Origin: Comamonadaceae bacterium
GTDB taxonomy: Bacteria > Pseudomonadota > Gammaproteobacteria > Burkholderiales > Burkholderiaceae_C
Assembly: GCA_947460065.1 (NCBI GenBank)
Contig: CANHGF010000168.1
Location: 1-6,088 of the forward strand
DNA length: 6,088 bases
Direction of reading: 5' to 3'
The translations under genes and the position numbers were made by a program. Below the pieces are notes generated by a model. It was not told where the DNA came from. It saw only the letters and a list, made by a program, of their open reading frames with translations, and ran no database searches. This document shows positions 1 to 5,564 of the stretch, piece after piece. Each line of letters begins with the position of its first letter. Position 1 is the stretch's first letter.

Positions 1-903
1 AGCATCGTTATTGCGGCCGGCAATGTCGGGGGCCGATCCGTGCACCGGCTCAAACAGCGAGGGAAAGCGCCGCTCGGGGTCGAGGTTGGCACTGGGGGCT
101 ATGCCTATGGTGCCGGTGCAGGCCGGGCCCAGGTCGCTGAGGATGTCGCCAAACAGGTTGCTGGCCACCACCACGTCAAAAAAGTCGGGCCGTTGCACAA
201 AGTGCGCTGTCAGGATGTCGATATGGAATTTATCCAGCCTGACCTGCGGATAGGCCTTGGCCATTTCAGCCACCCGCTCGTCCCAATAAGGCATCGAAAT
301 CGACAGACCGTTGGACTTGGTCGCGCTGGTCAGGTGTTTCTTGGGCCGCGACTGCGCCAGTTCAAAAGCAAACTTGAGCACCCGGTCGGTGCCGGTGCGT
401 GTAAAGACCGACTCCTGCACCACAAACTCACGTTCGGTGCCGGGAAAGGCTCGCCCGCCTATGCTGGAGTATTCGCCCTCGGTATTTTCCCTGACGATGT
501 AGAAATCAATCTCGCCGGGCTCGCGGCGGCTGCCGTCCTTGCGCACCACCGGCGCAATGATGCCGGGCATGAGCCGCGCCGGCCGCAGGTTGATGTACTG
601 GTCGAACTCGCGCCGAAACAGCAGCAGCGAGCCCCAGAGGGAGACATGGTCGGGGATTTTCTCGGGCCAGCCCACCGCGCCGAAGTAGATCGCGTCATGG
701 CCGCCGATCTGCTCCTTCCAGTTGTCAGGCAGCATCTGGCCATGCTTTTCAAAATAGTCCCAGCTTGAAAAATCGAAGTGGTCGAACTGCAAATCGATGC
801 CGAATTTGCGCGCGGCGGCATCGAGTACACGCAGGCCCTCGGGCATCACTTCTTTGCCTATGCCGTCACCGGCGATCACTGCAATGCGTTTTTTGGCGGT
901 CAC
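1..903 (-). CDS. ttuC: Tartrate / D-malate dehydrogenase (isocitrate/isopropylmalate dehydrogenase family), 3' end missing
   Basis: NAD- and divalent-metal-dependent oxidoreductase of the beta-decarboxylating dehydrogenase family. It probably oxidises tartrate and/or decarboxylates D-malate in the cytoplasm. I translated 301 residues; the gene runs off the left edge and lacks roughly the last 55-65 residues of a family protein of about 360. Visible motifs are the N-terminal nucleotide-fold start IAVIAGDGIGKEV (8-20), the substrate arginine segment NLRPARL (105-111), YIVRENTEGEYS (135-146), and the lysine segment SATKSNGLSISMPYWDE (193-209), which is typical of the tartrate dehydrogenase branch rather than LeuB or Icd. 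IDILTAHFV (228-236) and NLFGDILSDLGP (249-260) supply the probable metal aspartates D229, D253 and D257. The start is GTG at 901-903, chosen because GGAGG lies 8 nt upstream and the protein begins exactly as the family does. It lies 37 bp after the EamA gene on the same strand, so it is probably cotranscribed. Substrate choice among tartrate, D-malate and isopropylmalate-like acids cannot be settled from sequence alone. Confidence 0.9.
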   Translation of the reverse strand, partial: MTAKKRIAVIAGDGIGKEVMPEGLRVLDAAARKFGIDLQFDHFDFSSWDYFEKHGQMLPDNWKEQIGGHDAIYFGAVGWPEKIPDHVSLWGSLLLFRREFDQYINLRPARLMPGIIAPVVRKDGSRREPGEIDFYIVRENTEGEYSSIGGRAFPGTEREFVVQESVFTRTGTDRVLKFAFELAQSRPKKHLTSATKSNGLSISMPYWDERVAEMAKAYPQVRLDKFHIDILTAHFVQRPDFFDVVVASNLFGDILSDLGPACTGTIGIAPSANLDPERRFPSLFEPVHGSAPDIAGRNNDA

Positions 904-911
904 AAGAAATT

Positions 912-916
912 CCTCC
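912..916 (-). promoter_or_regulatory. Ribosome binding site of the tartrate dehydrogenase gene
   Basis: On the minus strand GGAGG ends 8 nt before a GTG codon. It is a full-strength Shine-Dalgarno match and decides the GTG start, since there is no suitable in-frame ATG nearby. It lies in the 37-bp gap after the EamA stop codon. Confidence 0.8.
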
Positions 917-940
917 AGACAGAAACAAAACAACGAAAAC

Positions 941-1837
941 TCAAACCGCAGCCGGCCGGGGTTGGCGTACCACCAGGGCGACGCCGAGGGCGGTCATCGC
1001 AGTGCCGAGCAAGGTGGTGGCGGTGATCAACTCATCGAACAGCAGCCAAGCCATGAGCGCGGTGGTCGGCGGCACCAGGTAAAACAGGCTGGTGACCGTG
1101 GTGGCAGCGCCGCGCTGTATGAGCAAATACAGCAGCGAGCTGCCGCCCAGCGTCAGGCCCAGCACCGCCCAGGCCATGGCGCCGATGAAATGCACATTCC
1201 AAACAATCGCCTCGGTCTCCAGAAAGGTCAGCGGCAAGGTCACGATCAGGGCTGCGCCCAGTTGTATGGCATTGGCGGTGCGCACATCGGTGGCGCGCAA
1301 ATAACGCTTCTGATAAAGCGTGCCGGCGGTAATGGCCAGCAAGGCAAAGACCGTGGCCGACAGGGTCAGGCCCGAGACCTCGATGCCGGCTTGGAGCTTG
1401 CGCCAGATCACCAGCACCAGCCCCAAAAGGCCCAGCATCAGGCCCAGCCACTGCAGGCGGCTGACCTGACCGCCGTCCATGCGCGACACCCAGACGGCAG
1501 TCAGCACCGGCTGCAGCCCCACGATCAGGGCCGCCAGGCCCGAGCCCATGCCGTGCTCGACCGCGAACCACACCCCGCCTAAATAACCCGCATGCATCAG
1601 CACCCCGGCCACCGCCAGATGCCACCACTGCCGGGGCTCGCTGGGCCAGCGCGCACCCGACAGCACGATCCACAGCAAAAAACAAGCGATGGAAAACACA
1701 TAGCGCCAAGCAAGAAAGCCCAGCGGCGGCGCATGCGGCAGGCCGTACTTGGCCACGATAAAGCCGGTGCTCCAGATCAGCACGAACACCAGGGGCATGG
1801 CGCGCACCCAGGCCGAATCAGCAGCTTCGACCCTCAT
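941..1837 (-). CDS. EamA/DMT-superfamily inner-membrane transporter
   Basis: Integral inner-membrane protein of the drug/metabolite transporter superfamily, 298 residues, the usual length for a duplicated two-EamA-domain protein. About ten hydrophobic helices can be picked out, approximately at 14-30, 40-60, 72-92, 98-118, 128-146, 157-175, 187-205, 216-236, 245-266 and 272-290. Typical features are WSTGFIVAKYG (22-32) at the start of the first repeat, YQKRY (175-179) near the second, and the well-conserved late segment QRGAATTVTSLFYLVPPTTA (241-260) followed by AWLLFDE (263-269). Family members export amino acids, metabolites or drugs; the substrate here is unknown. The ATG overlaps the pgsA stop codon as ATGA (1834-1837). 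No good Shine-Dalgarno sequence precedes it, so translation is probably coupled to pgsA. Met14 is an alternative start that would still leave the first helix intact. Confidence 0.9.
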   Translation of the reverse strand: MRVEAADSAWVRAMPLVFVLIWSTGFIVAKYGLPHAPPLGFLAWRYVFSIACFLLWIVLSGARWPSEPRQWWHLAVAGVLMHAGYLGGVWFAVEHGMGSGLAALIVGLQPVLTAVWVSRMDGGQVSRLQWLGLMLGLLGLVLVIWRKLQAGIEVSGLTLSATVFALLAITAGTLYQKRYLRATDVRTANAIQLGAALIVTLPLTFLETEAIVWNVHFIGAMAWAVLGLTLGGSSLLYLLIQRGAATTVTSLFYLVPPTTALMAWLLFDELITATTLLGTAMTALGVALVVRQPRPAAV

Positions 1838-2400
1838 CGGGAGCGGGCACGTATCTCAGGAATGGCCTTCTTGAGGTAATAGACCATGGACCAGACGGTC
1901 AGTACGGCCGATACCCAGATCAGCACCGTGCCCCACCAATGGGTATCGAGCAGACCCAGAAAGGGACCGTTGAAGAGCAAAAAGGCGATGGCCACCATCT
2001 GCACGCCGGTCTTGATCTTGCCGATGCGGTGTACCGCCACGCTGCGGTTGGCCCCTATGGTGGCCATCCATTCGCGCAAGGCGGAAATGGCGATTTCACG
2101 GCCGATGATGATCAGAGCCACGAACACATCGGCACGCTGCAGATCGACCAGCACCAGCAAGCAGGCGCAGACCAGAAATTTGTCGGCCACCGGGTCGAGA
2201 AAGGCACCAAAAGCCGAGGTTTGCCCCAGTTTTCGGGCCAAATAACCGTCGAGCCAGTCGGTCATGGCGAAGGCCACGAACATCACGGAAGCGATCAAAT
2301 TGCGGCTGGGCTCGGGCAGATCCAGATAAAACACCCCCACGATCAAAGGAATCGCGACGATGCGCGTCCAGGTCATGATGGTGGGGATGGTGAGGAACAT
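1834..2400 (-). CDS. pgsA: CDP-diacylglycerol--glycerol-3-phosphate 3-phosphatidyltransferase
   Basis: Makes phosphatidylglycerol phosphate from CDP-diacylglycerol and sn-glycerol 3-phosphate, the committed step of phosphatidylglycerol and cardiolipin synthesis at the inner membrane. The 188 residues match the usual PgsA length. The CDP-alcohol phosphatidyltransferase motif D-x2-D-G-x2-A-R-x8-G-x3-D-x3-D is complete: D48, D51, G52, A55, R56, G65, D69 and D73. The opening MFLTIPTIMTWTRIVAIPLI and the segment IIIGREIAISALRE (97-110) are also PgsA-like. Hydrophobic helices lie roughly at 12-26, 34-48, 74-87, 92-104, 132-151 and 158-176. The start is secure because an in-frame TAG lies just one codon upstream of the ATG. 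The Shine-Dalgarno sequence is poor (GGTAG at most). The last four bases overlap the EamA gene. No uvrC is present upstream, although uvrC is a common neighbour of pgsA in proteobacteria. Confidence 0.95.
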   Translation of the reverse strand: MFLTIPTIMTWTRIVAIPLIVGVFYLDLPEPSRNLIASVMFVAFAMTDWLDGYLARKLGQTSAFGAFLDPVADKFLVCACLLVLVDLQRADVFVALIIIGREIAISALREWMATIGANRSVAVHRIGKIKTGVQMVAIAFLLFNGPFLGLLDTHWWGTVLIWVSAVLTVWSMVYYLKKAIPEIRARSR

Positions 2401-2419
2401 AAGCTACCGATTTTGGCAT

Positions 2420-2505
2420 GGTGCGGGAGCGACCTGCATAGCGGAGCTCAGGCCATGGGTCCTGCGCCCTCGCCGCGTTGGGGCGGGCGATCAGCTAGCG
2501 GGAGC
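2420..2505. repeat. Degenerate REP-like repeat units
   Basis: Two copies of the core GCGGGAGC occur at 2423-2430 and 2498-2505, about 75 bp apart. A block gcgccctcgccgcg at 2464-2477 matches 13 of 14 bases with 2580-2593 in the better-preserved unit downstream. A small hairpin CAGCT/AGCTG (2492-2496 with 2503-2507) overlaps the second core. I read these as decayed relatives of the unit at 2569-2597. The boundaries are approximate. Confidence 0.5.
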
Positions 2506-2568
2506 TGTTCATCAGCGCCATCGCGCCAGGGGCACATCTCCCATAAAGTCACAGCAGGCCTCATAGGA

Positions 2569-2597
2569 GTGTGGGAGCCGCGCCCTCGCGGCGATAA
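2569..2597. repeat. REP-like palindromic element
   Basis: GTGTGGGAGC leads into a perfect 6-bp stem GCCGCG/CGCGGC (2577-2582 with 2587-2592) around the loop CCCT, followed by GAT. This is the organisation of extragenic palindromic (REP) elements in proteobacteria, with a GTGGGAGC head and a GC hairpin ending in GCGAT as in the Pseudomonas REP type. It lies between coding regions, as REPs do. It could help form or protect the 3' end of the upstream ATPase message, but it has no T-run and so is not a classical terminator. Copy number elsewhere in the genome cannot be seen here. Confidence 0.6.
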
Positions 2598-2695
2598 GGT
2601 GCTCGATTGAGCGCTGCCGTCCTTCTGCAAGCCCAAGGCACCGAGGGTTCACCCCCCACAAGCTCATGCCGGCAGGCGTCGAAGCACTGCCGCGC

Positions 2696-3454
2696 TCAGT
2701 GGTGCAAGATGCGATCGAGAAAGCTGCGGCAGCGCTCGCTGCGCGGGGCACTGAAGAAGGTCTGGGGCGGCGCCTCCTCGACCACCTTGCCTTGGTCCAT
2801 GAACACCACCCGGTCGGCCACCCGGCGGGCGAAACCCATTTCATGGGTCACGCACAGCATGGTCATGCCTTCGCGGGCCAGGCCTTCCATGACGCCGAGC
2901 ACCTCCTGGATCATCTCGGGATCCAAGGCTGAGGTGGGCTCGTCAAACAGCATGATGCGCGGACGCATGCACAGCGAGCGGGCAATCGCCACCCGCTGCT
3001 GCTGGCCGCCCGAAAGCTGGCCCGGGAATTTGTCGGCCTGCTCGGCAATGTCCACCCGCTCCAGATACTGCATGGCCAGCTCGCGCGCCTGTTCGCGGGC
3101 CAGGCCGCGCACCCGCATCGGCGCGAGCATGAGGTTGTCTATGACCGACAGGTGGGGAAACAGGTTGAACTGCTGGAACACCATGCCGATCTCGCTGCGC
3201 GCCTGGGCGTCGCGCGAGGCCTCGGAGCCCACGGATATTCCATCGATCCAGATTTGACCTTCGTCATGGGCTTCGAGCTGGCTGAGGCAGCGGATCAAGG
3301 TGGACTTGCCCGAGCCCGAGGGCCCGCAGATCACGATCTTCTCGCCACTGGCCACGGACAGGTCGACCCGGTCGAGCGCCTTGAAATCGCCAAAGGACTT
3401 GCTCACGGACTGCATCCGGATCAAAGAATCCGCCGGCGCGGCCGAATCACTCAT
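2696..3454 (-). CDS. Amino-acid-type (GlnQ/HisP-like) ABC transporter ATP-binding protein
   Basis: Cytoplasmic ATPase subunit of a polar-amino-acid-type ABC importer; it would drive uptake through two permease subunits. With the ATG start it has 252 residues, normal for the family. All nucleotide-binding elements are intact: Walker [10 protein letters not shown] (44-52), Q-loop [12 protein letters not shown] (93-104), signature LSGGQQQR (147-154), Walker B IMLFDE (167-172) with catalytic E172, D-loop SALD (175-178) and switch H204 in VTHEMGF. The Q-loop wording and THEMGFAR are typical of the glutamine/histidine/general-amino-acid uptake branch. A GTG three codons upstream (3461-3463) could extend the protein by three residues, but it lies within the GAGGTG ribosome binding site, so I chose the ATG at 3452-3454. 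No permease or substrate-binding gene is in the window, so the partner subunits and substrate are unknown. The gene is divergent from the creatininase operon. Confidence 0.93.
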   Translation of the reverse strand: MSDSAAPADSLIRMQSVSKSFGDFKALDRVDLSVASGEKIVICGPSGSGKSTLIRCLSQLEAHDEGQIWIDGISVGSEASRDAQARSEIGMVFQQFNLFPHLSVIDNLMLAPMRVRGLAREQARELAMQYLERVDIAEQADKFPGQLSGGQQQRVAIARSLCMRPRIMLFDEPTSALDPEMIQEVLGVMEGLAREGMTMLCVTHEMGFARRVADRVVFMDQGKVVEEAPPQTFFSAPRSERCRSFLDRILHH

Positions 3455-3502
3455 GGAAAACACCTCAATTGGAATGTGTGCGGGCGATTATCATTGAAGA
3501 CC
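3455..3502. promoter_or_regulatory. 48-bp divergent intergenic region, probable bidirectional promoter
   Basis: Separates the start of the minus-strand ATPase from the start of the plus-strand creatininase operon. It is clearly more AT-rich than the flanking genes. TATCAT at 3489-3494 on the plus strand and GATAAT at 3487-3492 on the minus strand each match the sigma70 -10 consensus at five of six positions and overlap one another. No good -35 box sits at the right spacing for either. The plus-strand candidate would give an almost leaderless message. Real promoters may instead lie inside the opposing genes. The compact layout suggests that the two transcripts share control. Confidence 0.35.
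3461..3466 (-). promoter_or_regulatory. Ribosome binding site of the ABC ATPase gene
   Basis: On the minus strand GAGGTG lies 6 nt before the ATG at 3452-3454 and is complementary to the 16S rRNA tail. It includes the GTG that would otherwise be a candidate start, which argues for the downstream ATG. Confidence 0.65.
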
Positions 3503-4285
3503 ATGCGACTGACCCACACCCGCTGGCCGCAGGTGCTGCAGTATCTGCAGCGCTGCCGAGGCATCATCATTCCCACAGGCTCGACCGAGCAGCATGGCCC
3601 GATCGGCCCGATCGGCACCGACGCCCTGCTGGCACAGGCCATTGCGCAGGGCGCTGCCGAGCGGGGTGACTGGCTGGTGGCCCCCACCCTGAACCTGGGC
3701 CCGGCCCAGTTCAACCTGGGCTTTCCCGGTACGGTGGCCTTGCGGGCCAGCACCCTGATGGCGGTGGTCGGCGATGTGCTCGATTCGCTGGCGGTCCAGG
3801 GCTTCGAGCGCTTTTACTTTCTCAACGCGCACGGCGCTAACATTGCTGCGGTCAACGCCGCCTGCCAGGATTTTTATGCCCAGTGGAGCTTGGGCCGGCG
3901 CAGCACGACAGTACCCCAATGCCGCCTGCGTTCCTGGTGGGACTACCCCCGCGCCGACCAGATGCGCAAATCGCTCTACGGCAGCTGGGAGGGCATGCAT
4001 GCCACGCCCAGCGAGCTGGCCATGGCCATGGCCGTGCTCGGGCCCGACTATCCCCATGACGCCGAGGCTCAGGCACAGGTCAGCCAACCACCACTGGCCC
4101 TGCCCGAAGGCTTTGCCCGCCTGCACGGCGGCGACAACCACCTCGACAGCGCCAGCCACAGGGCGCAGTTTCCGGACGGTCGGGTGGGCTCACATTCGGC
4201 CCTGGCCCGCATCGAAGACGGACGGGCGCTGATGGAGGCGGCGATTGCCGACGCCCAGCAGGACATCGCCGAGTTCTTCTCATGA
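3503..4285 (+). CDS. Creatininase-family metal-dependent amidohydrolase
   Basis: Cytoplasmic hydrolase of the creatinine amidohydrolase family. Members open or hydrolyse amide bonds in creatinine, formamidopyrimidine-type compounds and, in the MftE branch, a peptide. It has 260 residues, normal length. The start MRLTHTRWPQV fits the family (MRL...TWPEV). GSTEQHGPIGPIGTDALL carries the metal ligands E29, H31 and D40, and LNAHGAN (107-113) carries H110. The later motif is GMHATPSEL (164-172), where creatininases usually show HAGExETS; E171 is a likely functional acidic residue. The protein lacks the E of the NGHYEN motif of true creatininase, having NAHGAN instead, so creatinine is not the obvious substrate. 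The ribosome binding site is weak (GAAGA). It is the first gene of the plus-strand operon, and its TGA overlaps the next ATG. The substrate is unknown. Confidence 0.88.
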   Translation: MRLTHTRWPQVLQYLQRCRGIIIPTGSTEQHGPIGPIGTDALLAQAIAQGAAERGDWLVAPTLNLGPAQFNLGFPGTVALRASTLMAVVGDVLDSLAVQGFERFYFLNAHGANIAAVNAACQDFYAQWSLGRRSTTVPQCRLRSWWDYPRADQMRKSLYGSWEGMHATPSELAMAMAVLGPDYPHDAEAQAQVSQPPLALPEGFARLHGGDNHLDSASHRAQFPDGRVGSHSALARIEDGRALMEAAIADAQQDIAEFFS

Positions 4286-4932
4286 TCATCCTCTACGGCC
4301 TGCCGGTGTCAACCTATACCGCCAAGCTGCGGCTGGCCCTGCACTGGCGTGGCATTGCTTATGAAGAGCGTGCGCCTGAGGGCGGCTACCGCTCACAAGC
4401 GTGGCGGCAGAAGGTGCCCATGGGCACGATTCCGGCCATCGAGCACGAGGGCTTTTTTCTCTCCGAGTCCGAGGCCATCCTGGAATACCTGGAGGAAGTC
4501 TTCCCGCAGCGCCGCCTGCTGCCCGAGGATGCGCAGCATCGCGCACAGGTCCGCATGCTGGCCCGCCTACATGACCTGCATGTGGAGCCCCGGGTGCGCG
4601 CCCTCTTCCCGCTGCTGCGCCAAAGCGAGCTCAGGCCGCAATTGCCCGCCTTGCTGGCCGCGCTGCAGGACAAACTCGAGCGCCTGGGCGAGGCGGTGCG
4701 ACCAGGCCCCTATATGGCGGGGCCTGCGCCCAGCCTGGCCGATTGCGGCTTTGCGGTTAGCCTGCCGCTGGCACACCGGCTGCTGGAGGTTTTGGGCCTG
4801 CGCCTGAGTTTGCCACCGGCCCTGGCACCCTGGACCGAGGCTATGCTCGAAGACGCATCGGCGCAAGCCGCTCTAAGCCCCTGGCGACAAGCCACCGAAT
4901 CCTGGCTACAAATGGCCAGCCCATCCTCCTGA
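4282..4932 (+). CDS. Glutathione S-transferase family protein
   Basis: Soluble two-domain glutathione S-transferase of 216 residues, the usual length. The N-terminal thioredoxin-like domain covers about 1-75: the strand IILYGLP, then S10/T11 at the position where serine-type enzymes activate glutathione, GTIPAI with the cis-proline P51, and SESEAI (61-66), whose E62-S63 pair matches the glutathione gamma-glutamyl binding motif. The C-terminal all-helical domain runs from about 86 to 205 and contains PSLADCGF (150-157), the conserved N-capping box with S151 and D154. Catalysis could be conjugation, dehalogenation, isomerisation or peroxide reduction; sequence does not decide among them. The ATG overlaps the creatininase stop codon (ATGA, 4282-4285), so the two are probably translationally coupled and act on related metabolites. 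Confidence 0.9.
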   Translation: MIILYGLPVSTYTAKLRLALHWRGIAYEERAPEGGYRSQAWRQKVPMGTIPAIEHEGFFLSESEAILEYLEEVFPQRRLLPEDAQHRAQVRMLARLHDLHVEPRVRALFPLLRQSELRPQLPALLAALQDKLERLGEAVRPGPYMAGPAPSLADCGFAVSLPLAHRLLEVLGLRLSLPPALAPWTEAMLEDASAQAALSPWRQATESWLQMASPSS

Positions 4933-4940
4933 GTTCAAGC

Positions 4941-5546
4941 ATGACCGACAAGCTCAGCCCTTTGATGCAAGCCGATTGGCACTACGTCAACAAAAGCAGC
5001 CTGGAAGAGTTCAGCCGGGCCGACTGGCAAACCCTGCTGTCACAGCGCCAGGTTTACTACCGCGAGCAGCAGGCCCGGCAGGTGCTGCGCATGCTGGCCG
5101 ACTCCGAGCAAGACGCCACCTTTGGCTACCGCGTCAACAACTACCGGCATTGCCTGCAATCGGCCACCCTGGCCCTGCGCGATGGCCTGGACGAGGAAGA
5201 CATCGTGGTCTGCCTGCTCCACGATGTGGGCTTCATCGCCTGCCCCGACAGCCATGGCGAGTTCGCCGCTGCCCTGCTCGGCTGCTATGTCTCCGAGCGC
5301 AACCACTGGATGCTGCAGCGCCATGCTTTTTTCCAGGACGCGCATTCGCCCCATCACCCGGTGGCCAACCCTAGCGAGCGCGAGCGCTGGCGCGGTCATC
5401 CCCACTTCGAGTGGGCTGCCACCTTTGTCGATCGCTACGACCAGACGGCCATCGATCCCCACTATGAGTGCGCCCCGCTGTCCGAGTTCGAACCCATGGT
5501 CATGCGCCTGTTTGCGCGCACGCCTCGGGTGCGCCCGTTGCCCTGA
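4941..5546 (+). CDS. HD-domain metalloprotein (putative phosphohydrolase or di-iron oxygenase)
   Basis: Protein of 201 residues with an HD-type fold. I see H70 in NYRHCLQSAT, the H94-D95 pair in CLLHDVGF, H105 in SHGEF, H128 in QRHAFF and D167 in DRYDQ. That is a plausible six-residue set for a two-metal centre of the H...HD...H...H...D type. The wording HCLQSATLALRDG followed by LLHDVGF recalls PhnZ- and inositol-oxygenase-like HD oxygenases more than nucleotide phosphohydrolases, but this is inference; many proteins annotated simply as HD-domain phosphohydrolase share it. RGHPHFEWAATF (151-162) and the tail PLSEFEPMVMRLF (179-191) look family-conserved. No signal peptide or membrane helix is present. 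It starts 8 bp after the GST stop codon without a clear Shine-Dalgarno sequence, so translation is probably coupled. The substrate is unknown. Confidence 0.8.
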   Translation: MTDKLSPLMQADWHYVNKSSLEEFSRADWQTLLSQRQVYYREQQARQVLRMLADSEQDATFGYRVNNYRHCLQSATLALRDGLDEEDIVVCLLHDVGFIACPDSHGEFAAALLGCYVSERNHWMLQRHAFFQDAHSPHHPVANPSERERWRGHPHFEWAATFVDRYDQTAIDPHYECAPLSEFEPMVMRLFARTPRVRPLP

Positions 5547-5564
5547 ATTTTTGGAGAAGTCCTG

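Larger units (their letters stand above)
2401..2695. other. 295-bp spacer between the ABC ATPase end and the pgsA start
   Basis: The longest non-coding stretch in the window, between two minus-strand genes. It must hold any promoter for pgsA, but I see no convincing -35/-10 pair on the minus strand. No tRNA cloverleaf and no hairpin with a T-run that would mark an intrinsic terminator for the ATPase gene were found. Short ORFs of up to about 70 codons cross it on both strands, but none has a recognisable product or a good ribosome binding site. Its recognisable content is the REP-like repeats listed separately. Confidence 0.6.

Noticed and set aside
40..768. Open frame of 242 codons on the plus strand
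   Set aside because: It is antisense to the clearly recognisable tartrate dehydrogenase and shows no family motif of its own.
797..1582. Open frame of 261 codons on the plus strand
   Set aside because: It is antisense to the EamA transporter. The Q/H/A-rich low-complexity product is what antisense of a hydrophobic GC-rich gene gives.
2401..2695. Possible tRNA or small RNA gene in the spacer beside pgsA
   Set aside because: tRNA genes often lie near pgsA in proteobacteria, but I found no T-arm consensus or cloverleaf pairing on either strand.
2608..2698. Inverted repeat TGAGCGC (2608-2614) and GCGCTCA (2692-2698) around the ATPase 3' end
   Set aside because: The arms are only 7 bp with a 77-bp loop and no T-run, so this is not a credible terminator and may be chance in GC-rich DNA.
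3152..3502. N-terminal extension of the creatininase frame into the ABC ATPase gene
   Set aside because: The frame is open upstream, but the extension would overlap the opposing ATPase coding region. The family N-terminus begins at the methionine at 3503.
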